Positions 42,905 to 54,416 of a stretch of 64,000 nt of DNA are shown here, one piece after another (positions within the stretch are counted from its first letter, which is position 1; every line of letters starts with the position of its first letter). Location: contig NC_080063.1 in the NCBI RefSeq assembly GCF_026212465.1, forward strand, positions 7,759,702-7,823,701. The letters run 5' to 3'. The notes under the pieces were generated by a model. The model was not told where the DNA came from and ran no database searches. It saw nothing but the letters and a program-made list of their open reading frames with translations. The DNA is from Amaranthus tricolor (lineage: Eukaryota; Streptophyta; Magnoliopsida; Caryophyllales; Amaranthaceae). The translations under genes and the position numbers were made by a program.

Positions 42905-44034
42905 CAGGCTCTTTCTTGACATATCGTCTTTTTTAAAGACGGCTCTCAAGAGTCTATCCACTTTCCTTCTTTAGTAAATATCTAAGTTTGAAAAAAAAAC
43001 TGTTGTTTAAAAAAAATTGCTATTTTAAAAAAAAACTGTAGAAAATTGATTTCTTTTTGGAAGATAAAAAGTTTTCTGATTAATTGTCTATTCCCAAGCA
43101 AAATAAAACATCATTTAGTAATAAGTCAGATTTTTTCATTTTTTTTAAAAAAATTAAGGTTCATCAATGATGGAAAAAAGTGATGTTAAAGATGACAATT
43201 ATGACTAATTTTTATGATTTGGGGTTAACATAATAAATTTGGGGTTATAACATGATATATTTGAGGTTATAATATAATATATTTGTAGTTATAACGTAAT
43301 ATATTTGGTGTTATAACTCAATATTAAAACTTCATATATTTGAGGTTTTATGGCATAATGTATTTGCTTGTATTATTATAATATCAGTTTGTAGTATTAT
43401 AACACAAATATATACTGTTACAAACTTAAATCCATTACGTTATAACCATAATTATATATTTTGTTATAATTCCAACTATGTTTTATAATTTCAAATATAT
43501 TATGGTTATAACCCCAAATATATTATATTATAATTACAAATATATTATATTATAACTCCCAATATAGTATGTTATAACCAAAATTGCTTTTATTAATTTC
43601 TCCCGAACAGTAGACATTGTTGTCTTCTTCAACATCACTATTTACACCATTAACTTAATTTAAAAAAAATTAGAAAATTGTAAATCCAACTAATATATAA
43701 CACAATCAACCCAAAAAAAAATGAAAATGAAAGCTTTAAAAACGAAAATGATAAAATATAAATACATAACTTTGATGGTTTTGCAAATGTTGAAGATGAT
43801 AAATAGAGAATAAACAACAATGGAGTTTGAGAGAGGAAAATGGAGATTGAAAACCACAAATGGAGTTTGAGAGAGGAAGATGAATAATTTTGTCAGACAG
43901 CAGAAAAAGGAAAACTGAAAATGGAAATTAAAAAGCATTATTTAAAAATTTTAGTTATTTTTTTTAAATTTAAAAATTGGGCTGGCGCAAACTTGAGACG
44001 TCTTTGTAAAGACGGTCTCAAGTAAGAATTTGTG
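42905..44034. mobile_element. Non-autonomous Mutator-like element with 9-bp target duplication
   Basis: The element is flanked by an exact 9-bp direct repeat TAATAAATA (42896-42904 and 44035-44043), the length typical of Mutator-like transposition. Its ends are inverted over about 45 bp: left CAGGCTCTTTCTTGAC...CGTCTTTTTTAAAGACG, right CGTCTTTGTAAAGACGGTCTC...AAGAATTTGTG. Each end also contains its own small CGTCTTT/AAAGACG hairpin. There is no transposase. The interior (43217-43580) is made of ~22-bp repeats in two opposed blocks. Confidence 0.8.
43217..43580. repeat. Opposed arrays of ~22-bp repeats inside the Mutator-like element
   Basis: At 43217-43310 four consecutive ~22-bp units follow the form TTTGGGGTTATAACATGATATA, with changes. 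At about 43480-43580 the reverse-complement form (AATATATTATGGTTATAACC) is repeated four times. The section between carries degenerate copies. The two blocks would fold into a hairpin. Confidence 0.75.
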
Positions 44035-45137
44035 TAATAAATATATATTAAAATTTTATATAATGTAATTAATCTAATAAGAACTTATATGAATATAATT
44101 ATACACATGTATAACCACGAAAAAAACTATGTTTTAAGTTGCTTTTGTAAGAGCATATAATATATATATCCTAGATCCTCAGCCATTAACTTAAGCTTTT
44201 ATAAGCTTATTTTCTCATTAAATAAAATATTTCAAAATAAATACACTTTAAGAGTCGAAAAGCGTATATATCACGCATAATGACAATTTTAACTTTCAAT
44301 ACTTATTTATTCGAAATTTAGTTTGAAAAAATTAAAATATTATTGTTATACTTGATATTTTATAAGTATTAATATTTTATAATTATTAATATGAAATTGG
44401 TAAGTGAGTTCTAGAACTAAATTGAAATATAAATTAATCTCATGAGAAACTGTCTCAAAGAGACGTATCTCAAGCCTAACCCATTAAAAATTAATGTGTA
44501 CTTACCGTATTCTCAATACATACTTACATTATTCTTATTACTTAGTCTCTCACAAGAATTTATGTTGAAATATATGACATGTTATTTATCACTAATGTGA
44601 TGGGCGAAATGGCACATAAAGGGACTTAGAGGTGCTTACTCGAGACATTGGATCGATTTCGGATCAAATGTTCAAGTCGATTCAAAATTGTCCACTTTGG
44701 TCTTTACATAATTACTAATATATTTTTGATGTAGAGTCAAATCGAATTTGATTATAAGACCAGGTAAAATCAAATAATTGGGTCTATTTTGAAGTTTAAC
44801 ACCTCTAGACCACTTAATATTTCAACTAATTTAAGCCCTTTTTTTAAAAAAAAAATAATTCATTGATAAAAATGTTATACGACATCTATAACAGAATAAC
44901 AATCGATCAAATACAAAATAACTTTTATCAAAAAAATTCTATATAGAAAAAGTCACGATCATTATAAAAGAGATTTAACACTAAAGTCTTCCCTCTTTCA
45001 CATCGCTGCTTGATACAATTGACTGTACTAGCCGCATTGATACTTGTGATGACGTTATAGTAACCCCAAAACAAATAATAGAGGCTAGGATTTTTTATTT
45101 TTTTTAGTTAACTTTCAACAAACTTAAGCCTTTGTCA

Positions 45138-45222
45138 ATGCCTGATTATGGACACTTAGCTTATTTATGTTCCCATTGATGCCTAATTATGGACACTAAG
45201 CTCTTAATTATGCTCCCATTCA
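45138..45222. repeat. Two-copy ~43-bp tandem duplication
   Basis: The units both read ATGCCT(G/A)ATTATGGACACT and end in TATG(T/C)TCCCATT. They are adjacent and differ at several bases. No coding content. Confidence 0.65.
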
Positions 45223-45831
45223 AATTAAATAATTCCGCCTTTTAGTTTAGAGAACCTACTAAGTAGTAACACATGTGACATGGGACTTACTTGATCGTTG
45301 ATACTAATCCATGCTTTTGTTATCTTAAGGGCCTGAATCTTGAATCTGAATTTTTGAATTAAATAAAGTTTTAATAAAATTAAATAAATAAACATTCCTG
45401 AAACTATATCCTAAAATAAGCGTTTTCTTTGTTCAAATCATTGATTAAAAGTGAAAAAGAGAAAAGTTGATCAAAAAGTCGATCAAAAAGTCGAGTAAAA
45501 TTTTATTCTCTATTACTAACTCTTTGTTCGTTGCTAGTAACAACGAACAAAACCTGACCAGAGGCATATTGAGAAATAATTTTTAAAATGCTTTTTTTTT
45601 TATTAAAAAATTATTTATTTCAAAAGCTTCTTTGCAGCCTCATGATATGAAACACACAAGATACTCACTTGCCATCGACCATTAAGCAAGTTTTTGGGTT
45701 GCCCAAGTAAACTTGACTCGATGTTCGATCACGTATGTGTTCAGCTTCTGATTAACCTTGACGCGCTACTTAAGCACACAGGTCATGAATTAGGCTACGG
45801 CTGCCAATCAACCTCTACCCGCTGCTCTAAT

Positions 45832-46105
45832 ACCATATAGAAAGCTATAATCCTTGAATATTATTAATGATTAAGAGGCCCCAGGGTATGTTATATACTC
45901 TAACACGCCCCCTCACACGAGAGCCCATTGGGCAAGATGTGTGGATGCGCATAAGCGCTAAATATTCCACTTTAAATGAGGGGTGGTTGAGATTCGAACC
46001 CATAACCTTTTGTCATGTTGGCTTCTAATAACATGTCAAGGAACCAATTCAACCAAAACCTTAAGCTGATGATTGAGGCTCCAAGATATGTTATATACAC
46101 TGACA
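45832..46105 (-). mobile_element. TRIM-like miniature LTR element
   Basis: Short terminal repeats (about 45832-45905 and 46034-46105) share GTTATATAC(T/A)CT(A/G)ACA and GAGGC(C/T)CC and surround ~128 bp. On the minus strand the segment beside the right repeat reads TGTTATTAGAAGCC, like a degenerate Met-tRNA primer site. The segment beside the left repeat is purine-rich (GTGAGGGGGCG), like a polypurine tract. The internal words GGGTTCGAATCTCAACCACC and TTTAAAGTGGAATATT recur in a second element at 46560-46800. There is no coding capacity. Confidence 0.6.
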
Positions 46106-46276
46106 AATATCAAACTCTAAAGAGCAACAGATAATATAGAATGAGAAATGATATATAGTTTAGCTAAAAGGAATTAAGGGCAATTCAAATTGCGATGTAT
46201 TATTGATATATACAAATTCATGCACTAGTTGAATTGAACATAACATGAATGCATATAAGAGAAAACTCGAATTCGC

Positions 46277-47479
46277 TTACAACATAAGTGTTGAAAAGTA
46301 CTGCTCAAATTCTTGATCAATTGTTGGTTTGCGTCTCGCCATTTGAGCTTCTGCATCCAAAAGCGAGCAATTTAATATAAAAAGATTTTAGGTATTCCAC
46401 AAATATTAAGACGGTTTGTCCAATATGATGAATTAAAGATGATATGCACACTTTATAAGCTATTGAACCCCTTCCTCATTGTCATATGTGTTTGGGAAGT
46501 TATCTCCTTGCTTATGTATTGTGGTGCAACTTGTGTTAATAAGTCCAGCTTGTCAAGGTTTTCTTGACCTTGTATCAGAGTTTAAGCTGATCGTTAAAGC
46601 CCCATAATATGTTATATACTCTAACATGATATCAGAAGCCAAAGTAATAATAGGTCACGAGATGAATTTGAATCTCAATCACCCTTCGTTTAAAGTGAAA
46701 TATTCAGCACCAGGTATGAGAAGAGTATATGTTGTATTTACAATTCTAAACCTAAAGGCGCGCGTTAGAGTATATAACATATCCTGGAGACTCAACCTAC
46801 AGCACAAACTCACACAAATGTGATTTTCCAGGAGTAGCAATTGGTTATAAAATTGTAAAACTAAATTAGTTTACAAGACAAGTTTACCTTGATCTGCATT
46901 CCAATTCTCTGAAGACAGCATAAACAATGTTGTGTTCACCCCACTAGAGTTTAGGAACTCTCCAAGCTCATCAGCAGTCTGTTTGCTGTCCTTGCAATGA
47001 TGTGCACTAATACACTCCTCGAGACAATCATCATCGAAATCTTGCCACCCAAACGCGGTGTTATGTTGATGAGGAAATTTACCTTCTTTCAAAGCACTAG
47101 AATCTCCTTTGTCGCGCATAATTTTACTCTCCACAGAAAACGGGTCATTTTCATTTCTGAATGTAGCCGATCTTGAATTCGTCCAGGACGTAGAAGCCTC
47201 ATCGTGTGAATTCGTCTTTGTAAAAAACGATGCATCATCAAATACGACTTCAGTTGACGACTGTGAATCTCCGTGAACGCTATTGCTATCTTGAGTTGAT
47301 TCTACTAGTGTATCGACTATTTCCTCGTCCTCTGCATACACAGTTTTCAGGAATAACGAGTTGCATTCAGATCCTACAGCTGCATCACAACATATATGCT
47401 TTGCGACAGGATGACCCAAGTCTTCAGCAACTGCGACAAACAGTTTTCGCTTCTTCAAGTTGGAGGCATCGGATTTCAT
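46277..47479 (-). CDS. FHY1: FHY1/FHL-like phytochrome A nuclear import protein
   Basis: Two coding exons, 46888-47479 and 46277-46350, join in phase to 221 aa ending in TAA. FHY1 and its paralogue FHL bind light-activated phytochrome A and carry it into the nucleus for far-red responses. The N-terminus has a basic nuclear-localisation patch KKRK at residues 9-12 followed by PVAKHICCD, as in FHY1. The acidic, Ser-rich middle is poorly conserved. The C-terminus carries FMLSSENWNADQ and then PTIDQEFEQYF (206-216), the hallmark septin-related phyA-binding end, finishing STLML. The start ATG at 47477-47479 lies just inside an exon whose acceptor is at about 47500, so at least one 5' UTR exon lies further right (possible donor near 49260). 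The 537-bp intron between the coding exons contains a TRIM-like element. Confidence 0.9.
46560..46800 (+). mobile_element. TRIM-like element in FHY1 intron
   Basis: TATAATATGTTATATACTCTAACA, split by a short centre, is followed by TGATATCAGAAGCC, a Met-tRNA-type primer site. Then come GAATCTCAATCACCC and TTTAAAGTGAAATATTCAGC, homologous to the internal part of the element at 45832-46105. A second terminal-repeat start, GTTAGAGTATATAACATATC, follows at about 46764. It sits inside the FHY1 intron in antisense orientation. Confidence 0.55.
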
Positions 47480-47660
47480 TTTCTTTGTTTGATGGATGAC
47501 ACTGAATAAAAGGAACAAAAATTTCCATTAACCGGTTAATATCAGTTCTGCACAAGAGAAGTACTTATATCATAGGACGACATGTACTGCATCATAAGTA
47601 CACGTAAATATTTCCAACGACAGGAGCGCAATAAATGAAAACAAAAAGAAGGTATGCCAC

Positions 47661-47746
47661 TGTTAGAGTATATAACATATTTTAGGGCCTCAACCATCAA
47701 CTTAAGCTTTTGGTTGAGACCCCGGAATATGTTATAAACTCTAACA
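47661..47746. repeat. 86-bp near-perfect palindrome of TRIM LTR sequence
   Basis: The unit runs from TGTTAGAGTATATAACATAT to ATGTTATAAACTCTAACA and folds back on itself around CTTAAGCTTTTGG. The ends match the LTR ends of the two TRIM-like elements nearby. It lies in the presumed FHY1 5' UTR intron. Confidence 0.75.
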
Positions 47747-49166
47747 GCCACATTAATGCATTGTCTGTTATCATATCGTTTATTCAGATGATGTGTGTTG
47801 CATGAAGGCAATGGAAACAGCAAAGCACAAGCGTCATACTAATTTTGGCTTGTCAAATTCCTACTGAAGCATGATTTTCTCGCATTGAAAGGGAATTCCT
47901 ACAAAGATTTGAATTTATATGTAGCTTTCTCAATTCTATGAGTCACATCTTGTTAAATGTCCTTACTACTCCAAAATATAGACCTAAGGTATTTAAAGCA
48001 TTCACTTGAAACATTTCTTTCTCTACTAACTTTATAGTGACTCTCATTATTTCGTTTGTGCTAAAATCACACTTTACATGCTGTGTCTTGCTCCGACTTA
48101 AATTGACACCTTGTGACTCCAATTATTGTCTTTGTCGTTTTAACTTAACATTTACCCTCTGTAGTCTAATTTACCAAAACATTATCTTCAGCAAACAAGA
48201 TGCATCAAGACCTGTCTTCTTATATCGATCGAGTTATTTCATCTAGACCAATCTGATTAAACTATATAAAATTCAATGTGAAAATAAGATGATTTTGAAC
48301 CGAATAGAAACCTTTGACCCGAAATCAATCCGATAATCTAAATGAACACCTCTACGCCAGAATATAGAACCACACATTTAAAATGATAGATCAAAGACAA
48401 TACTTCATAGAATATAAAATAATCTTTGAATCAAAACCATCAACTAACATTTTCTTGTTGAGACGGTTCCTTTACATGGTAAGGGACTCATAGCGGCCAC
48501 CCAGAAAGAAAAAAAATGGGTCTAAGGATGTGCGATTCAACTAATGATCTAATTTTACTAGTTTACGGATCAAATCAATCCATACAATGATTAAGAGCAA
48601 GAAAAGTAAGTAGCTCACTAAAGAAGTACACAGATCATATGGAATTATCACTTACCTACAGTGATTTTTCTTTTGTCACCTATCCCATCCCAAATCAGGA
48701 AATGTCAAAAATGGCCAGTCTCTGATTAAAGTTAACTCTCAATATTTTATTGAATTTAGACTTATTTTGAATGGTAGAATATATGGAAATAAGAGGGGAT
48801 CTTAGGCATCATTTTTAATCTATCGATATGAGATTTTCCCACGCTTAAAAAGTTCACTAGATGTGCATATAGATGAACAGATACCATCAAAAAAATCAAG
48901 CAAGAGATATTTTAAGAGAATTTGGCAGCATGAATTGAAATATGATTAACTTTTAGAAATAGTACAAAAAAAGTAGATGCTAACTAAAATATGATAAAAG
49001 TAGCAAAAACTTTTTATATAGTGGAAATTGACAAAAGCAAATTTCTAATTTTTTAGAGGAATCATCTTCCATAGCTTGAAGAATTAACTAAGTTCTGCAA
49101 ATCCTAATAGAAACCCATCAAAATAATTGTAAGAAAAACAATAATTGACAATAATTCAATGAATGA

Positions 49167-49167
<1 letters not shown>

Positions 49168-49226
<59 letters not shown>

Positions 49227-49227
49227 G
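49168..49227. repeat. (AAT)n microsatellite, about 19 units
   Basis: An uninterrupted run of AAT/ATA trinucleotides lies in the presumed 5' UTR intron of FHY1, about 35 bp from a candidate splice donor. It is highly likely to be length-variable. Confidence 0.93.
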
Positions 49228-49774
49228 AAGAAGATGATAGAGATTAGAAGAAATAACCTTGTAAAGAAAAGTGGGTAGATGCAAAAATGGATCTAAGAGT
49301 AGCAAAATGGAATAACAAGGAAAAAGTTAGGCGGTTGATTCATGGCTGAGCTATAACAGGGTAAGCACTAAGCAGAAATGAGAAGAATGTGAAAGGATCA
49401 GGGATGGGATGTAGCATGTAGCAAACCCAGTTAATGGAAACAGATAAGTACCTTATATTCTATTCTATAAGTAGAAAGTTAAAGTTGACGCCTTGGGGAT
49501 GTTTGGTTGTTGTTTATGTAACATTTTTTTTATTGAGAAATTAGCGTGAATAATATTCATTATATTTTACTTTTTATGTAATTATTAAACTTACGCATAT
49601 AAAAATTATAAAAACTTAATATTATGAAAGTATGCGATTAGATAATTCAAATAAGATTTCACTTGATTATATTTTTTGTTACACAATAGTCGCAATATAT
49701 AAAATATGCTTGAACGATAAATTGTGTCAAAAACCGTTATGTAGCGGGTATTTCAGAACAAAGGACGCATACTT

Positions 49775-50012
49775 TTTGTTAATTTTTCCAAAATAATACC
49801 AATTTTTGATTAACCACGAATAATATCAATCTAGGGGTGCTTTTTCTTATAATGATACCAATTTTAGTTTATTAGCTAATTTACCAATTTTTTGTCATAT
49901 AGTCTCTTATAGTTTGATTTTTAACTTGTTAGGGATATTTTAGAAAAACACTCCTAACTCGGTATTATTTATGGTTAATTAAAAATTGGTATTATTCCTG
50001 ATAATTTTTCTA
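49775..50012. repeat. Palindromic MITE family B, copy 2
   Basis: AATTTTTCCAAAATAATACC and TTGATTAACCACGAATAATA on the left are mirrored by TATTATTTATGGTTAATTAA and GGTATTATTCCTGATAATTT on the right. The words match the copy at 41689-42087. Confidence 0.6.
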
Positions 50013-50954
50013 TTTTTAGCATTTTTTATTTTTTAACAAATTGTATATTTAAACACTTAACATATACTATATTAATTTTTAGACTTTGTGCAATCGGTCG
50101 AACATGTTCAATACGCATACATCCAAAAGGAGGGCATATTTTAACGTGATGCGTGGGCGTGGCAGACATGATGGGCTTTGGGCATTAAACAATTGAACAA
50201 CTCCGTCAGATTAGCCTAGGAAAGGGAAAGATTTTCAGGAGGGGATGGGTATCGGGTGCACCAAATGGATAAGTTCCTTGTTTTACATTATGTTACATCA
50301 AAACCATCGGATTCTTCTTACCTTTCTTATCAACATTATTAGATAGACTTATGTTTCCTCCGTTAAATTCATTAACCTTGTTATATTTGATTTTTATACA
50401 ATATAATATATTATTTTAATTATTTTTATATTGAATTATTAGATGGAATTATGTTTTCTCCGTTAAAAAGTTTATATTAAGAAAGCATGTGATTAGACGA
50501 TTTAAATAAGATCCCACTCAACTGTATTTTTTTTCGCACATTAATAGCGAAATACTTCTATAAAATAATCTTAAACAATAAATAGAGTCAATAATCGTAA
50601 TGTAACATGTGTTTCATAACGGAGGAAGTACTTTACAAAAATTATAAACTTAATATTATAAAATTTAATATTATGAAAATATGTGACGGCGCAAATGAAA
50701 TAAGTTATCACATGACTGCATATTTCTCGTATGAGAGCCGCAATATGTAAAATACTAGAGAATGATAAACATATAAAAGTTGGTTTGAATGCAAGAACAG
50801 AGGATGAATTTATATTGGTTTGTCCTTTGAGATTTGCTATATTTTAATTCTTAGTCGTAACCCACACTAAACACAGTTAAATTTTTATCTCTTATAAACA
50901 TTTCTCTTATTTTCACATGTAAAGTCATTTCTTGGAATTCTCAAAACATATAGG

Positions 50955-51135
50955 GGTGTTTTGCAAGTGGTGGATAACTGATAGCTAATAGTTGATAGCC
51001 GATTACAATACCAACTGATTTAATTAACTGGTTTGACCAATTAATTTTGAACTCGCTGCTATGAGTAGCTTATTTAAAAACAACTTATTCATATCAATAA
51101 GTTGCTCAACCAGCTAGTTTACTAAATATTAGAAT
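50955..51135. repeat. MITE family D, copy 2
   Basis: This shares TTAATTTTGAACTCGCTGCT and AATAAGTTGCTCAACCAGC with the copy at 38540-38765. The block lies 50 bp left of another MITE-like block. Confidence 0.5.
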
Positions 51136-51604
51136 TGACTGATTTGACCTTTCAATCTCTATTTATATTAAACTAAGCTAAAATTCAATAAGGTAGTGTT
51201 TGGAAACATTCATTTCATTTCAAATTGTAGATTTCAATTATGAAATCATGAATGAAGAATTTTAAAATAACAAGGTTTAAAAAGTCATTTTAAAATTCTC
51301 ATCTTTAACCACTTTTATAATAATTGTGGATTTGACTCAAATCCAAAATTGAATTTTTTTATTAGCCAAACGCTAAATTTAAATCAAATCCTTATTTTCA
51401 AATGAAATCATCATTACCAAACATAGCATAAACCATTTTGCCAAACATAGCATAAACCATTTTATGTGACTTAGTCATTTTTATATTTTATAAAATTTAT
51501 CCAAAATTCAGTCGAGATCCCCACCTTCGAATTTAGCTGAGACCTCCACACACAGCTCTAAAACTCACAACCACTCTCGAACTTATCCCTAAACCACCAC
51601 ACAC

Positions 51605-53527
51605 TGTAACAACCCGACTTACCGTTGACTGAGTAAACAGGGTCATCACGGGGTTCATTTCCCCAAGAAACTGAAATCACACTTTCAAAACTTGAGTAAA
51701 GGGATCACCAGCTCTTTAACGTAACTAACTCAGCTATATCTCAAAAGAAACATCTAACTAAAGCAAAGGATAATTATACAATTCTCTACAAGTCCTATAT
51801 AACCAACACAGCCAAATCAAATTTACATTTATCCAAAATCCTAATACAAAACTACAAATTCCTAAGTGCTCAGCTCAATATACATCCTTGGAACCTCTAA
51901 TTACCTCCGCTAATCCATTATTCCCGACTGGTTCCGATCGGTAGACAAACTAAAAGTTGGAGACAACAGAAGGTCAGATTAAACTGAATGAGAAGTAACA
52001 ATCCAAAACAACAAAACACAGTAATTCAAATCATAGGTTTAAAAGCAACATAAGTTTCCTAGATCTATGTGCGCACAAGGAGTCTAGTTTGAGAGGCGCC
52101 CCATAGCTCTAAGACTATGTCGCTCTCGGGTGAAGCTAGTTAATATCTGAATGACAATTCGCTTCAAAAACAGGGAGTAGGGAACAATGTTCCTCAACTC
52201 CGTCAATGACCAGCTCGCAAGTCCGATCCATTGACCATATCATAATATCAACATAAGCATTCACAACAACATTTGTCTCAACAGTTTTCAATTTCAAAAG
52301 AGCTTTAGTAAAAAGTTTATTTTTAAGAATGTAGTCTGGCCAGACCCTTTAAGGAACTGCTACTACTCACCAAAAAGAACGCTTCAAGAAGCTAAGTCTG
52401 GTACTCTGCGATCACTAGAAGGGCTCCTCGATAATGTCGCCTCCTAAAGCATAACCAATATAGCATCACAACAAAGCATACGATACTACAACTAGGTTCA
52501 TATAGCTCATTGCATCTCATCCTAAGAATGCATCTTAGTTCCATCTTCTATTTTAATATTTCTCATTTCAGAGATTGTGCAAGTCCTAACTCCAACCCTC
52601 AATATCATCAAAATAAATAACCTTGCTTTAGTCTAGCTTATATTCTTGTAAAGATTATACGTCTCCACAATTCCCTTTGTATTCCAATTCAGACACTTCC
52701 ATGTTCATCTAAACTCAAAACCAAGAAACTAAACAAGATTAACAAACTATCCAAAAGAAAGATTCAGCTAGTTTATCCATTCAACTAATAATTTCCACAC
52801 GAACCCTAGATACCTTCAATAACAACCAATCAATCAACATTTTACCATTACCATAATTTGAAAAGGTTAATATTACATCCAAGAACACCGAACTAACCAC
52901 AACTAAATCATTTGAATAATCTACTACTAAAATCATAGCCCACTCTTAAATTCTCATCATCACATAACTCACTAATAACACATAGGAATTAAGAGGATTC
53001 GTACGCCATCAATCGAAAGGGAATCCATTGATTCATTCTATGAAACGAAGGCAAGCAAGGAAGATTTGCGGTGTCTCTTGCGAAAACCAAATGTAAAAGA
53101 TGATTAAGGTTTGATTTGCCCTAATGTGCGGAAAAGAAAGGATTTATGCCCTAAATTTCGAAATTTCTGGGAGAAGAAGTGAGAGTTTGTGTGTCGCAGC
53201 CTATAGGAATCAAAGAGGGTGAGGAATGGTTAGATTACCTTTTGAAAAATCAGAGAAGTGCCGCCATTGTTGAGGTTCGAAAGAAAGCTTCAAGAATGAG
53301 GACTGTGGAAAGCTTAAAGAATGAGGATTGTGATTAGGTTGATGCTTAGGTTCAATGTCGTGAGAGAGAGGGGAAATTTTTGGGTATTTTAATCAAAATA
53401 AAAGAAAAGGAAAAGAGGAAAGAAATTAAATTGAGAATGTTCATGTCATGTGTATTTAAGATCATTCTCGCACTGATAATTCTCTTAAACTTATTCGTAT
53501 TAAAATATTAATTTCCCAAATGTTACA
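51605..53527. mobile_element. Solo LTR, probably Ty3/gypsy, 1.9 kb
   Basis: The segment starts TGTAACAACCCGACTT and ends AAATGTTACA, an LTR-type TG...CA pair with short inverted ends. It is flanked on both sides by CACAC, consistent with a 5-bp target duplication, although the site is CA-rich and this could be chance. No gag, pol or second LTR is present. The length and the TGTAACA(A)CCC start fit the long LTRs of plant Ty3/gypsy chromoviruses. It most likely arose by recombination between two LTRs. No ORF of note occurs within it. Confidence 0.7.
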
Positions 53528-53640
53528 CACACAAACCTAGATTCCACCCACCCTTGGATTTAGCGGAGAACCACCACGTGCTACCCATATAATTCACCAC
53601 TTTACCCTAAAACCACAACACGCAACCCTAAATGGGAGTG

Positions 53641-53920
53641 CAGGGCCGTCCTGTTAATTTTTGGGCCCCATAGCAAAATATAAAGAGTATCCCTAAAAAC
53701 TTAAGGCCTAACATACAATATAGTACATCTTTTGTTTTTTATTGTTGATATTTCAACTACTAATAAAAAAACACTAATAACCCATATTATTTAGCAAAAA
53801 CTGTAAGTTATTTCTAACTTTAATTAAAATTAATATCACTCATATACATAAAAAGTTTTTTGGGCCCAAAAAATTTGAGGCTCTAAACAATAGCCCGCTT
53901 TATCCTTGCTAATCGACAAT
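53641..53920. mobile_element. hAT-like transposon relic
   Basis: GCAGGGCCGTCCTG followed by TTTTTGGGCCCCATAG resembles the CAGGGCCG... ends of plant hAT elements. The words TTTTTTGGGCCCAAAAAATT and GAGGCTCTAAACAATAGCCC at about 53860-53910 resemble the non-coding sections of such elements. No transposase is readable and the far end is decayed. Confidence 0.4.
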
Positions 53921-54416
53921 CATGTGAGAGTAGTTGGTTTGAACTCTAGTGGAGACAGAGTTGTGGTGTGATGAAAGTGTTGGGGTGGGTAGTCCGCATA
54001 GGTTGGGGAGGGGCAACTAAGGCCGCCAGCTATAAAGGTGTAAAAACAGGGGTGGAGCTATGTTGGGTAGTGACGGTGCAATGGTGGGGTGAGGAAAGGG
54101 CGGGTTTGTATTTTTTTATTTTTCATTTTTCTTTAAATAAGGGTAATCTCAAATATCAAGTTTTCAAATACAAGGGTATGTTGTACGCAAACAAAAATAT
54201 AAAAATAACCCAATTTTTAAAAGTTGTTACCCTTTTTATTGTGTCGCCACTTTTTTAATGGAATTAAAAAAATGTCCTTGAATCTATTTTTAATTATAAA
54301 ATCAAAACTTAATATTATCATATATTATTATTAATAATAATTAAATCAAAAATAAAAATAATAATTATAGAAAAGAAAATAAAAAAAGGAAAAATAGACC
54401 TAGTCGCACGTGTTGT

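Larger units (their letters stand above)
39907..46276. other. Intergenic region between WRKY and FHY1 genes
   Basis: No gene is recognisable on either strand. The first few hundred bases right of 39906 should hold the WRKY promoter and 5' UTR; a T-run is at about 39931-39942. Further on lie a palindromic MITE (41689-42087), a family-A MITE (42150-42462), a Mutator-like element (42905-44034), a 43-bp tandem duplication (45138-45222) and a TRIM-like element (about 45832-46105). The remainder is AT-rich sequence without structure I can name. Confidence 0.5.
47480..49440 (-). other. FHY1 5' UTR intron and promoter-side DNA
   Basis: Right of the start codon an acceptor-like TTTATTCAG occurs near 47500. 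A plausible minus-strand donor (TTTACAAG|GTTATTTC) lies at about 49260, which would make a 5' UTR exon just right of it. No protein-coding exon is seen. The stretch contains the TRIM palindrome and an (ATA)n microsatellite. Confidence 0.35.

Noticed and set aside
43217..43580. CRISPR-like array of ~22-bp repeats
   Set aside because: Units are contiguous without spacers, inverted halfway, and lie in a plant transposon; no cas genes.
53968..54258. 96-aa plus-strand open frame
   Set aside because: No domain, and the sequence lies between decayed transposon pieces; likely chance.
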